Positions 12,800 to 23,643 of a DNA stretch of 64,000 nucleotides are shown here, piece after piece. The position numbers and the translations under genes are program-made. The notes beneath the pieces are model-generated. The model ran no database searches. It saw nothing but the letters and a program-made list of their open reading frames with translations, and was not told the origin of the DNA. Source of the DNA: Prosopocoilus inquinatus (taxonomy: Eukaryota > Arthropoda > Insecta > Coleoptera > Lucanidae); the NCBI GenBank assembly GCA_036172665.1, contig CM069875.1, forward strand, positions 10,186,001-10,250,000, in the 5' to 3' direction. Numbering within the stretch: position 1 is the first letter of the stretch; each line of letters starts with the position of its first letter.

Positions 12800-14473
12800 G
12801 ATTGGTTGGTACTTGGCATTGTGCAATTTATACAGATCAAAATTTAAAATGTCATGCTAATACTTAAACTCACAATGCTTAAGTAAAAGTTGGTTGCATT
12901 TAATAATTCGTGTATTTGTCTTTGCTAGCTATCATCGATTCAGTTTGATTAGTCAGTTTTAAAATTACTAAAACTTTGTCTTCAAAAATTATGTCTTATT
13001 ATAAGTAAAATATATTAGATTTGTATCTTATTCCGTTTCCTTAACATTTTTACTTAAGCATTGTGTTTCAGGCTTTAATGTGCCTAAAGTGATTGCGATG
13101 CCGGGAAAACTTTTAACTAAGCAGTTAAAATTTCCTTCCCCGTAAATTTGTCAGTAGCTGATACACGCAGCAGCGTTGCCGGTTTTTTGATTTTGAGATG
13201 GATAGTATTTATCATTTCAATTCAGGTTGGGACATCGCAGGGCAGGCTCAGCTTCCCTTGGCGCCCCCTAGCTACTACGGCCCTGCGCTATTCCTATTGG
13301 CTTCACAAAAGAAATAAAGACCGTTGGGACACCTTCTACAAAATTTTATATTACATCTAAAAAAGATAACGATAATTGTTTCTACGGAGATTTTCAAGTT
13401 ATATTACTTGCCACAGTTAATAAAATAGCGAAATTTAATAAAATAATAAAAAGTGTATTAATCGTTAAATAGAAATAATAGCTTATTAGCTACAGTCATT
13501 CGCAACTAGATTGCACTTCCCATACACAAACCTAACCTTTAAGACATTCTACTACAAAGCTCGCAGATATGTCAAATTGTAGTATTTAAAGTGCGCACGA
13601 CTGTACCTATAATAAGAGAATTTGTTTTTTCTTGTTTTTAAGATTTAAAATTACCGAAGATAACAAGTAAGACAAGACGTATGTAGGTTCACGTAATCAA
13701 TTATGTATAAAAAAATCATTATAAAAATGTTTTTTTTTTTATTAGGTAGGTACTTTTACCTCAGCTTATTCTGCGTATTTCGTGTTAATTAGCCAAGCGA
13801 TTAAAAGGCTGGAAGACTAAATTTGTGCTAAAAGTTTAGAAAAATTAGGGTACCCGCACAAAACACGAAAACAAACAACCCACCCTCTCACAATATCGAC
13901 TTATTTTATTATTACTCACGATCTTGTTAAAAATTTGCAATTCAAAGTCCGTGCAAGTATAACACGGGAAACATTAACTAGAATAAACCCCTTTTTACTG
14001 CAGTTTCCACCCATGTCCATCGCCACAGTAAATACTTAACAAAAACACTCTTAGTCACTTTATGCATGATTCATTTGCATGAGGAAAAGTTTCAGGATTA
14101 GGGTGCAAATTCGGTTCTGCTGAATGAAAATCGATAGATGCTGACTTAAAGTTTATGTATTTTAAGTTAATTACTCCTATAGATCAGTTAATTCTAATTA
14201 CTTGCCTTTGTATTAGATGCAAATCCGTGTAATCCTCGTTGCAACAACATACACCTACACACCACAAAGTCTCGCACGATACTGAAACTACAAGATGGCG
14301 CAGCCGAGTGACAGTCACGTGAGGGCAAAACGCACCGACCATTGCTGGAAACACGTGGGATATTTAAATATTTATTATTTACCTTCACATCCTGTCTAAT
14401 TCCTTGTATACTTCTCCGAGTTGTTATCAGTCCTTTAAAATAAGAGAACAGTATTAATAAGTAGAATAATTAT
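12800..14473. other. Intergenic, one small TIR element
   Basis: No gene is recognised. A locally GC-richer patch at 13215-13300 has no convincing coding motif. A 115-bp MITE is listed separately at 13491. Confidence 0.4.
13491..13605. repeat. Small MITE
   Basis: Inverted ends TACAGTCATTCGCA and, from the right, TACAGTCGTGCGCA, 115 bp apart, non-coding. The ends begin with TA, so a TA target is possible. Confidence 0.5.
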
Positions 14474-15430
14474 ACAGGATATTCCAAGTTGAGTGGCCTA
14501 TAAAATTTTGTACATACAGGATGTCTACCGAGTGCCGCGGTCTTCTCTACCGTCTAAAGCATACAAGACAGAAAAGAAATTCAAACGAGCTGAGGTGTAA
14601 CTCAGTCAGCTCTATTTTCTCAAATTATTTCTGGCTATACAGGATGTTCAGTAACTGAGAGCCATACCAAAGTTACATTTACTTTTATGGAACACCCAGT
14701 AGACTTTTACATATTTCGAAAGTACGCATAATGAGTAGGTATTAAAAAAAATTCGGAAGTTTTATTTAAGAGTTTTTAAGATATTAATAATAGTGTATAA
14801 AAAATTGCTCTATTTTGAGCTCTTATAGTTTGATTATTTATTTACATTTCATCGCGAATTTTTGTAGGTAGTCAATACAATATCTCATCTACAGAAATTT
14901 CACAACAGATTGAATCTGTTAGTCATTATGTGTACAGGGTGTTGAGTTTCGAGAAAGTTAATTTTTCTCAAAATTTTCAAATGGTACACCCTGTATGTCT
15001 AAACTCTTGTGAAACACTGCTTTAATGAACTTTCATAAAACGCCAAATGTTTTTGTCTAAACTGAAGAAATCGCGACACAGCAATGAAATATTTTTTTTT
15101 CTTTCAATACTAACGTTATTTAGCCTTTCCGTCTGGTTTTTCTGTTTCAGTTAGATGATAAATCAATGAATATGTTTTATTTTGTGTTCAAAGTAATTGA
15201 ATATGTTCCTATTAAACTAATTCCTCTTTTCTCTTACTTTGAAAACATTTAAATAACTATTAAAATAATTTAAGAAAATAAAATTTAAAATTACGTTCCC
15301 GTTTGCTAGAAAATAGGAAAACAGTTGCCATGAAATTTTAATTGACAGAACAATTGTTTAGATTAATGACACAAAGTTTTTAAAAAAAATTTGTGCAAAT
15401 CGTTTTTGATTGCAGTGAAAACATCGAGCT

Positions 15431-15479
15431 GCCTATATACAGCTGTTTCAGCCCTGCTTGGGGCTTCTTCAGCAGAGAC
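15431..15479 (-). ncRNA. Hammerhead ribozyme motif, degraded stem I (Rz1, minus)
   Basis: Read on the minus strand: GUCUCUG, core CUGAAGA, stem II AGCCC/GGGCU, core GAAA, stem III ACA/UGU, cleavage base A, then UAUAGGC. The core is complete. Stem I has one U-C mismatch and two wobble pairs, so activity is doubtful. Confidence 0.65.
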
Positions 15480-15549
15480 GTAGCTCGACATTCCCACTGC
15501 AATCAAGAACGATTTGCACAAAATTTTTGCAGTGGGAATGTCGAGCTAC

Positions 15550-15598
15550 GTCTCTGCTGAAGAAGCCACAAGCAGGGCTGAAACAGCTGTACAGAGGT
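15550..15598 (+). ncRNA. Hammerhead ribozyme motif (Rz1, plus)
   Basis: Stem I GUCUCUG/CAGAGGU (7 bp, two G-U), core CUGAAGA, stem II AGCC/GGCU (4 bp; the fifth pair is lost to an A), core GAAA, stem III ACA/UGU, cleavage base A at 15591 instead of C. All invariant core bases are kept, so it could still cut; it is a variant of the array ribozymes. Confidence 0.7.
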
Positions 15599-16240
15599 TG
15601 CTCGAGGTTTTCACTGCAATCAAAAACGATTTGCAACAATTTTTTTTTAAATTTTCATTATGCTTTGACAGCAAGCATGACTAGTGATGCGACGAGTCGC
15701 TGTGTTTAAGAATCGAGTCGACTCGAATACTTTTATAAAAGAATCGAGTCTTGACTCGAGTCAAGAGACTCGAGTCCAGATCAAAAGACTCGAGTACTTG
15801 GCTGAAAATCGCCGTTTAAAAGAATCGAGTCGACTCGAGTCAATTGACTCGAGTTCAGATAAAAGTACTCGAGTACTCGAATTGAACTCGGGACTCGCCG
15901 TTTTAAAGAATGTAATAAACTTGAACTTTTTTGTAAAAAAATGCGAGTTTTGACTCGAGTCCACATTAGAAGTTTCGAACATTTAACTGAACCCGGAAAT
16001 ATGAGTACTCATGACGTTACTTTTTTACTGTTAGTAGAATCGATAGATTAAAGGTGCAGTGTTTTTGTTTACATTTTTAACGTTATCAACACTCTATTTT
16101 AGATACGTTATCAAAATATGTAAAGTGTAACTTTTAGGAATTTGTTTGAATCAAGAAATTATTAAGAAAAAATTAAACAAGTGCCGATCGGAAACCCAAA
16201 TGACTGATTCCGTTTGGAACCGCATCAAGATATTTCCTAT

Positions 16241-16285
16241 GCCGACGTTTTGCTCTTCATTGCAGAAGAAATTCCTCAGAGCTGC
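16241..16285 (-). ncRNA. Degenerate Penelope-type hammerhead motif
   Basis: On the minus strand: core CUGAGGA, a CUUC/GAAG stem II, AAAA in place of GAAA, then ACGUC. The minimal ACGU stem III and C cleavage base are typical of hammerheads in Penelope-like elements. Stem I has only about 3 bp. Likely a dead relic; the mirror copy is at about 22850-22890 in the other arm. Confidence 0.45.
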
Positions 16286-16349
16286 TAATGGTGTTCTATT
16301 GCTTCCCGTCAGTTTCAACGACTAGGAAAAAGCTGCAGCCAGCAATATC

Positions 16350-16395
16350 AGTCCTGAGGAGGTTCTTCTACAATGAAGGGCGAAATGATGGCAGT
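16350..16395 (+). ncRNA. Degenerate hammerhead motif, opposite sense
   Basis: Core CUGAGGA (16354-16360) and GAAA (16382-16385) enclose a good stem II, GUUCUUC/GAAGGGC with two wobbles. Stem III (AUGA) and stem I are poor. It faces the motif at 16241 and has a mirror copy in the right arm. Probably a relic. Confidence 0.42.
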
Positions 16396-17771
16396 GGAAG
16401 AAATAGTAATGACGTGTTTTCAACGGGTAGCCAATTCAATCATGGATGACGGTCGTAGAAGCATTCATGTTAAACTCGCAACATATTTTTTTTTAAATAA
16501 GAAAGATTCCTAATTCCAACAATTTGTAGTTTGTCTTTATTTGGTTTCATACTTTTCATGATATTTGAACTTGAAATTATTAGGGTGTGATTTATTTTTA
16601 TTAATTTATTTTATAACGTACGGAGGAGATTGATAGGGCAGCTGTGGAAGATCAAAATAAAGCTTTTCTCTTAATTAGTTTTTGACCAAAACCCTAAAAA
16701 AGTTACAGTTAAGTTTCTTAATTTCTTCTTTAATCGACACAAAAGTGAAATATCCGTAACTTTTACGCGACTAGATTTTTTTTAAATAGTTTATTGTAAT
16801 TCTGTTCAACTAAGTCTTAAATACCAAAATTTAAAACGTAAAATATTACTACAGGTAGTAACTTTTACTTGTTAATTAATTTTACATTAAACTCTTGTAA
16901 CTTTCAAGTTACTGATTTTTACTTAAAGTTTATTAAGAAAAAGTCTTTAATTTGATCTTCTCTATAATGTTAATTTGTTCTAACTGTTAACGTTTTGTCT
17001 GTTAATTACAATTAGCTTCTGTTACGCATTAAAAGCTCTTGTTAATGCAAAGGTCTACTAAAATAAATACACATTTAAATATCGTAAGAAAATGAAAATG
17101 CAAATAAACAAAACAACATAAAGATGTACCTATATTTTGAATTAGGAATTAAGTATTTTTCTTAATCCAAGAAAATATGTAGAGTAAAGTCAGCATACAT
17201 ACATATGTGGAATAGACCGGCTAATATGGAATACATAGTATTTTTGAAATAAGAGGCGACATCTGTTAAACGACTCTGCATTAACATGAGCTTCAGTGTT
17301 ATAGGTCATTACTACAGAGGTTCTTAGCTGGTAAGACTGCATAACTTTACAGTACATGATTTTGTGAATTTATCGTTTTAGAAGTTTTCGCGCGGTACGA
17401 GAAAAATGTATTTTGGCGTATTTTTTAAAATAAAAGTGTTTTTTTACACCAAAGTTAGTTTTTTATAGTGTAGATTAGTACAACAGTTGATATTTTACCT
17501 TATTAATTCAAAGTATTGCACATTTTCTCTTATTTCATGTCACCCCAACTGACTATTCCATATTATCCGCCATTTTAAATAATATCATGAAAATGCAGTT
17601 TTTTAAATTTGTTTCAGAATTTTCCCCAAAAATATGTATTTCTTAAATTTATTATATACAACCGCTGGAAAACAACATAAAGTATTTTTAATTAAAATAT
17701 CTGAGTATTTAGTATCTTAGTTCGGAATTTATGATGGCCCAAAGAATAGATATTCCATATATGCCAACTTT

Positions 17772-18000
17772 ACAGTTGAAAGCAAAAAAAGTAGACAAAT
17801 TACAGTTTCCTATAATTATTCTTTCTAAAAATGGAAGTGATTAAAGACGACATCATAAATACCTTTAAAAAAATTTAAAATCTTTCAAAATTAACAAGTA
17901 TAAAACTGTGGTAAAATCTGTGAATTCGGCTTTACTCTATAGCATTTTGAGGAAGAATAATTACAGGAAACAGTAATTTGTCTACTTTTTTTGTTTTCAA
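17772..18000. mobile_element. MITE family E, copy 2 (left palindrome arm)
   Basis: Matches 8279-8494 including about 60-bp inverted ends (AAAAAAAGTAGACAAATTAC). Its right edge directly abuts the target site of the ribozyme array. Confidence 0.75.
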
Positions 18001-18013
18001 CTATATATTGAAC
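18001..18013. repeat. 13-bp target duplication, left
   Basis: CTATATATTGAAC, identical to 19583-19595 on the other side of the ribozyme array. The inverted partner of this region in the right arm (about 21196-21216) has one copy of the motif with no insert between. Confidence 0.8.
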
Positions 18014-18550
18014 ATATAAAATAGCGACATCTTACTATCGCTTTTTGACCTAACATTGCAGTAGGATAGACAAATTGAAGCGGGATTTGCTCCTAATGAG
18101 TCCCCCATGCAAGGCGGCCATGCTTGCTGTCAAAGCATAATGAAAGATTTTAGAAAAATTTTGTGCAAATCGTTTTTGATTGCAGTGAGAACCTCGAGCA
18201 GCCTCTGTCCAGAGGCTGCTCGAGGTTCTCACTGCAATCAAAAACGATTTGCACAAAATTTTTCTAAAATCTTTCTGTCCAGAGGCTGCTCGAGGTTCTC
18301 ACTGCAATCAAAAACGATTTGCACAAAAATTTTTCTAAAATCTTTCATTATGCTTTGACAGCAAGCATGGCCGCCTTGCATGGGGGACTCATTAGGAGCA
18401 AATCCCGCTTCAATTTGTCTATCCTACTGCAATGTTAGGTCAAAAAGCGATAGTAAGATGTCGCTATTTTATACGTTCATCATTCTTACATCGCATTTGC
18501 GAATAAATTGGGCAAGTCGTTTTTGGTCTGCAGTGGGAATGTCGAGCTAC

Positions 18551-18599
18551 GTTTCTGCTGAAGAAGCCCCAAGCAGGGCTGAAACAGCTGTCCAGAGGC
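18551..18599 (+). ncRNA. Hammerhead ribozyme, unit 1
   Basis: Stem I GUUUCUG/CAGAGGC (7 bp, two G-U), core CUGAAGA, stem II AGCCC/GGGCU closed by a 6-nt loop, core GAAA, stem III ACA/UGU with a 2-nt loop (ACAGCUGU is self-complementary, so it may work as a dimer), cleavage predicted after C18592 (GUC). All invariant catalytic-core positions are present. Confidence 0.88.
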
Positions 18600-18862
18600 T
18601 GCTCGAGGTTCTCACTGCAATCAAAAACGATTTGCACAAAATTTTTCTAAAATCTTTCATTATGCTTTGACAGCAAGCATGGCCGCCTTGCATGGGGGAC
18701 TCATTAGGAGCAAATCCCGCTTCAATTTGTCTATCCTACTGCAATGTTAGGTCAAAAAGCGATAGTAAGATGTCGCTATTTTATATGTTCATCATTCTTA
18801 CATCGCATTTGCGAATAAATTGGGCAAGTCGTTTTTGGTCTGCAGTGGGAATGTCGAGCTAC

Positions 18863-18911
18863 GTTTCTGCTGAAGAAGCCCCAAGCAGGGCTGAAACAGC
18901 TGTCCAGAGGC
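18863..18911 (+). ncRNA. Hammerhead ribozyme, unit 2
   Basis: Same sequence as unit 1, shifted by exactly 312 bp; predicted cut after C18904. Cutting at units 1 and 2 would release a 312-nt RNA. Confidence 0.88.
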
Positions 18912-19174
18912 TGCTCGAGGTTCTCACTGCAATCAAAAACGATTTGCACAAAATTTTTCTAAAATCTTTCATTATGCTTTGACAGCAAGCATGGCCGCCT
19001 TGCATGGGGGACTCATTAGGAGCAAATCCCGCTTCAATTTGTCTATCCTACTGCAATGTTAGGTCAAAAAGCGATAGTAAGATGTCGCTATTTTATATGT
19101 TCATCATTCTTACATCGCATTTGCGAATAAATTGGGCAAGTCGTTTTTGGTCTGCAGTGGGAATGTCGAGCTAC

Positions 19175-19223
19175 GTTTCTGCTGAAGAAGCCCCAAGCAG
19201 GGCTGAAACAGCTGTCCAGAGGC
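19175..19223 (+). ncRNA. Hammerhead ribozyme, unit 3
   Basis: Same sequence as unit 1, shifted by 624 bp; predicted cut after C19216. Core and stems unchanged. Confidence 0.88.
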
Positions 19224-19486
19224 TGCTCGAGGTTCTCACTGCAATCAAAAACGATTTGCACAAAATTTTTCTAAAATCTTTCATTATGCTTTGACAGCAA
19301 GCATGGCCGCCTTGCATGGGGGACTCATTAGGAGCAAATCCCGCTTCAATTTGTCTATCCTACTGCAATGTTAGGTCAAAAAGCGATAGTAAGATGTCGC
19401 TATTTTATATGTTCATCATTCTTACATCGCATTTGCGAATAAATTGGGCAAGTCATTTTTGGTCTGCAGTGGGAATGTCGAGCTAC

Positions 19487-19535
19487 GTTTCTGCTGAAGA
19501 AGCCCCAAGCAGGGCTGAAACAGCTGTCCAGAGGC
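19487..19535 (+). ncRNA. Hammerhead ribozyme, unit 4
   Basis: Same sequence as unit 1, shifted by 936 bp; predicted cut after C19528. This is the last unit; its 3' part is truncated at the insertion border. Confidence 0.88.
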
Positions 19536-19582
19536 TGCTCGAGGTTCTCACTGCAATCAAAAACGATTTGCACAAAATTTTT

Positions 19583-19595
19583 CTATATATTGAAC
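19583..19595. repeat. 13-bp target duplication, right
   Basis: CTATATATTGAAC, the second copy of the motif at 18001-18013. Beyond it the left arm of the palindrome continues (GTTCCGTTTAAAATAAC), matching the uninterrupted right arm. Confidence 0.8.
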
Positions 19596-21215
19596 GTTCC
19601 GTTTAAAATAACAAAGTTCATTCTATATTTTACTTGATTTCCGAACGTCACGTGTTTTCTTTTTTAATATATTCTGGCAGGTCAGATAAATAAAAAATTT
19701 TGTAACTATGTAATATTACTTGATATGTCTCATAATAAAGTGTGCAGGCACTGTGTAAAATAAAAAGAAAAACTTATTTACTATGTAATTTCTTTAAAAG
19801 AAAACAAAATGTAGAAAATAGAGCCACAAATTATTCAATAAATGAGTATGAGTCTTCAGTTTTTATTTAACAATATTTAACAACCTTTTCAGTTACAAAA
19901 AACTGTACTCCCTTTGAAATTTTGGGACTTATTCATTTTTTATGTAATCTTTTTCATAAAATATAAAAAAAGAAAACAATGACCGCCGCCAAGCCCCCCC
20001 GATATCAAGCGTCTGACTGTCACAGTAAGTTATTGCGGCAGTCGACTGTTTTAACAAAAGCATAGTACTTCTAAAACGAATGAAACTTGTCAAACGTTAA
20101 CGGTTATTGCCTACACGCATAATCTCAATTCTAAACTCGGTACTCATTCATTCGTTACCAACTGATGAGGAGGCTCTATAAAGAGAATCCAATAAAATCC
20201 AATCTGACATCGAGTCTACTTGACTCGTTGCAGCGCTATTTAATTCTAAATTCGGTACTCGAATTACTTGAATCGAACTCGAGTTGACTCGAGTTTCACT
20301 GACTCGGTTAGTGATGCGACGACTTTAGTAGACTCGCTGTCAGACTCGATTCTCAAAGGTAGTCATTGTACTCGAGTAACTAATTCTGTGAACCCGAGTC
20401 AGCGGTACTCGAGTCGACTCGAGTACGATACAAGTACTCGTCATCAGACTCGAGTCCCAAAGGTATTCATTCTAACCGAGTAACTATTGCAGTGACACCG
20501 AGTCAGTGAAACACGAGTCAACTCGAGTTCGATTCAAGTAATTCGAGTACCGAATTTAGAATTAAATAGCGCTGCAACGAGTCGAGTAGACTCGATGTCA
20601 GACTGGATTTTATTGGATTCTCTGTATAGAGCCTCCTCATCAGTTGGTAACGAGTGAATGAGTACCGAGTTTAGAATTGAGATTATGCTGTAGGCAATAA
20701 ACGTTAACGTTTGACAAGTTTCATTCGTTTTAGAAGTACTATGCTTTTGCTAAAACAGTCGACTGCCGCAATAACTTACTGTGACAGTCAGATACTTGAT
20801 ATCGGAGGGGCTTGGCGGCGGTCATTGCTTTTTTTTATATTTTATGAAAATATTACATAAAAAATGAATAAGTCCCAAAATTTCAAAGGGAGTACTGTTT
20901 TTTGTAACTGAAAAGGCTGTTAAATATTGTTAAATAAAAACTGAAGACTCATACTCATTTAATGAATAATTTGTGGCTCTATATTCTACATTTTGTTTTC
21001 TTTTAAAGACTTACATAGTAAATAAGTTTTTCTTTTTATTTTACACAGTGCCTGCACACTTTATTATGAGACATATCAAATAATATTACATAGTTACAAA
21101 ATTTTTTATTTATCTAAACTGCCAGAATATATTAAAAAAGAAAACACGTGACGATCGGAAACCAAGTAAAATATAGAATGAACTTTGTTATTTTAAACGG
21201 AACGTTCAATATATA

Positions 21216-21440
21216 TTTGAAAACAAAAAAGTAGATAAATTACTGTTTCCTGTAATTATTCTTCCTCAAAATGCTATAGAGTAAACCCGAATTCACAGAT
21301 TTTATCACAGTTTTATACTTGTTAATTTTGAAAGATTTTAATTTTTTTTTAAGTTATTTATGAAGTCGTCTTTAATCACTTCCATTTTCAGAAAGAATAA
21401 TTACAGGAAACTGTAATTTGTCTACTTTTTTGCTTTCAAC
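21216..21440. mobile_element. MITE family E, copy 3 (right palindrome arm)
   Basis: Inverted partner of the copy at 17772-18000. It shares the GTAGA(T/C)AAATTAC end and TTCTTCCTCAAAATGCTATAG interior, confirming that the MITE was present before the arms were duplicated or is part of the palindrome. Confidence 0.75.
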
Positions 21441-23643
21441 TGTAAAGTCGGCATATATGGAATATCCATTCTTTGGGCCATCATAAATTCTGAACTAAGA
21501 TACTAAATACTCAGATATTTTAATTAAAAATACTTTATGTTGTTTTCCAGCGGTTGTATATAATAAATTTAAGAAATACATATTTTTGGGGAAAATTCTG
21601 AAACAAATTTAAAAAACTGCATTTTCATGATATTATTTAAGATGGCGGATAAATAAGGTAAAATATCAACTGTTGTACTAATCTACACTATAACAAACTA
21701 ACTTTAGTGTAAAAAAAATACTTTTATTTTAAAAAATACGCCAAAATACATTTTTCTCGTACCGCGCGAAAACTTCCAAAACGATAAATTCACAAAATCA
21801 TGTACTGTAAAGTTATGCAGTCTTACCAGCTAAGAACCTCTGTAGTAATAACCTATAACACTGAAGCTCATATTAATGCCAGAGTCGTTTAACAGATGGC
21901 GCCTCTTATTTCAAAAATACTATGTATTCCATATTAGCCGGTCTATTCCACATATGTATGTATGCTGACTTTACTCTACATATTTTCTTGGATTAAGAAA
22001 AATACTTAATTCCTAATTCAAAATATAGGTACATCTTTATGTTGTTTTGTTTATTTGCATTTTCATTTTCTTACGACATTTAAATGTGTATTTATTTTAG
22101 TAGACCTTTGCATTAACAAGAGCTTTTAATGCGTAACAGAAGCTAATTGTAATTAACAGACAAAACGTTAACAGTTAGAACAAATTAACATTATAGAGAA
22201 GATCAAATTAAAGACTTTTTCTTAATAAACTTTAAGTAAAAATCAGTAACTAGAAAGTTACAAGAGTTTTATGTGAAATTAATTAACAACTAAAAGTTAC
22301 TACCTGTAGTAATATTTTACGTTTTAAATTTTGGTATTTAAAAAAAATCTAATCGCGTAAAACTTACGGATATTTCACTTTTGTGTCGATTAAAGAAGAA
22401 ATTAAGAAACTTAACTGTAACTTTTTTAGGGTTTTGGTCAAAAACTAATTAAGAGAAAAGCTTTATTTTGATCTTCCACAGCTGCCCTATCAATCTCCTC
22501 CGTACGTTATAAAATAAATTAATAAAAATAAATCACACCCTAATAATTTCAAGTTCAAATATCATGAAAAGTATGAAACCAAATAAAGACAAACTACAAA
22601 TTGTTGGAATTAGGAATCTTTCTTATTTAAAAAAAAATATGTTGCGAGTTTAACATGAATGCTTCTACGGCCGTCATCCATGATTGAATTGGCTACCCGT
22701 TGAAAACACGTCATTACTATTTCTTCCACTGCCATCATTTCGCCCTTCATTGTAGAAGAACCTCCTCAGGACTGATATTGCTGGCTGCAGCTTTTTCCTA
22801 GTCGTTGAAACTGACGGGAAGCAATAGAACACCATTAGCAGCTCTGAGGAATTTCTTCTGCAATGAAGAGCAAAACGTCGGCATAGGAAATATCTTGATG
22901 CGGTTCCAAACGGAATCAGTCATTTGGGTTTCCGATCGGCACTTGTTTAATTTTTTCTTAATAATTTCTTGATTCAAACAAATTCCTAAAAGTTACACTT
23001 TACATATTTTGATAACGTATCTAAAATAGAGTGTTGATAACGTTAAAAATGTAAACAAAAACACTGCACCTTTAATCTATCGATTCTACTAACAGTAAAA
23101 AAGTAACGTCATGAGTACTCATATTTCCGGGTTCAGTTAAATGTTCGAAACTTTTAATGTGGACTCGAGTCAAAACTCGCATTTTTTTATAAAAAAGTTC
23201 AAGTTTATTACATTCTTTAAAACGGCGAGTCCCGAGTTCAATTCGAGTACTCGAGTACTTTTATCTGAACTCGTGTCAATTGACTCGAGTCCACTCGATT
23301 CTTTTAAACGGCGATTTTCAGCCAAGTACTCGAGTCTTTTGATCTGGACTCGAGTCTCTTGACTCGAGTCAAGACTCGATTCTTTTATAAAAGTATTCGA
23401 GTCGACTCGATTCTTAAAAACAGCGACTTGTCGCATCACTAGACTCGAGTAGAACGAATACCTTTGGGACTCGAGTCTGATGACGAGTCTACAAATTCTA
23501 AAGTCGATACTCGAGTACTTGTATCGTACTCGAGTCGACTCAAGTACTGCTGACTCGGGTTCACAGAATTAGTTACTCGAGTACAATGAGTACATTTGAG
23601 AATCGAGTCTGATAGCGAGTCTACTCGACTCGTCGCATCACTA

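Larger units (their letters stand above)
15387..15681 (+). mobile_element. Retrozyme copy Rz1, left part
   Basis: The piece holds a partial unit in minus sense (about 15387-15500) followed by plus-sense unit sequence (about 15501-15681). Shared landmarks are GCAATCAAAAACGATTTGC, AATGTCGAGCTACG and CATTATGCTTTGACAGCAAG. It breaks off at AGCATGAC, where the hAT-like palindrome is inserted, and resumes at 23644. It carries one minus-sense and one plus-sense hammerhead motif. Same inverted-partial-then-direct layout as the array at 18014-19582. Confidence 0.75.
18014..19582 (+). mobile_element. Retrozyme-type array Rz2 (312-bp units with hammerheads)
   Basis: A 1569-bp insertion. It consists of a partial unit in minus sense (18014-18207), a short partial plus unit (about 18210-18275), then plus-sense tandem repeats with a strict 312-bp period. 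Equivalent points are 18380, 18692, 19004 and 19316, nearly identical, with only single-base differences visible. The last unit is cut off at ATTTTT|CTATATATTG. Every full unit contains a complete type I hammerhead ribozyme. Family knowledge: metazoan retrozymes are small tandem repeats with type I hammerheads whose RNA self-cleaves and circularises. The 96-aa frame that repeats in each unit is explained by the repeat and has no domain. Flanking 13-bp direct repeats show it arrived by insertion. Confidence 0.85.
15682..23643. mobile_element. Giant palindromic hAT-like foldback element
   Basis: The ends are perfect inverted repeats, TAGTGATGCGACGAGTC at the left and GACTCGTCGCATCACTA at the right. 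They are flanked by the 8-bp direct repeat AGCATGAC (15674-15681 and 23644-23651), the target-duplication length of hAT elements. Almost the whole element is one palindrome centred near 20402, with arms of roughly 3 kb. The left arm is interrupted by the ribozyme array 18014-19582. Terminal and central zones are packed with GACTCGAGTC-type motifs (15710-15960, 20220-20580, 23165-23640), probably subterminal binding repeats. The TIR-like TAGTGATGCGACGA recurs near the centre (20310). No transposase is seen, so it would depend on a partner. Each arm carries a family E MITE and a pair of degenerate Penelope-type hammerhead motifs. Confidence 0.85.

Noticed and set aside
18180..18360. CRISPR-like or satellite array
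   Set aside because: No spacers, unit is 312 bp, and flanking target duplications show a mobile insertion in a eukaryotic genome.
18380..19606. Four repeated 96-aa open frames (MGDSLGANPASICLSYCNV...)
   Set aside because: They repeat only because the DNA repeats every 312 bp (divisible by three). No domain; the ribozyme fold explains conservation better.
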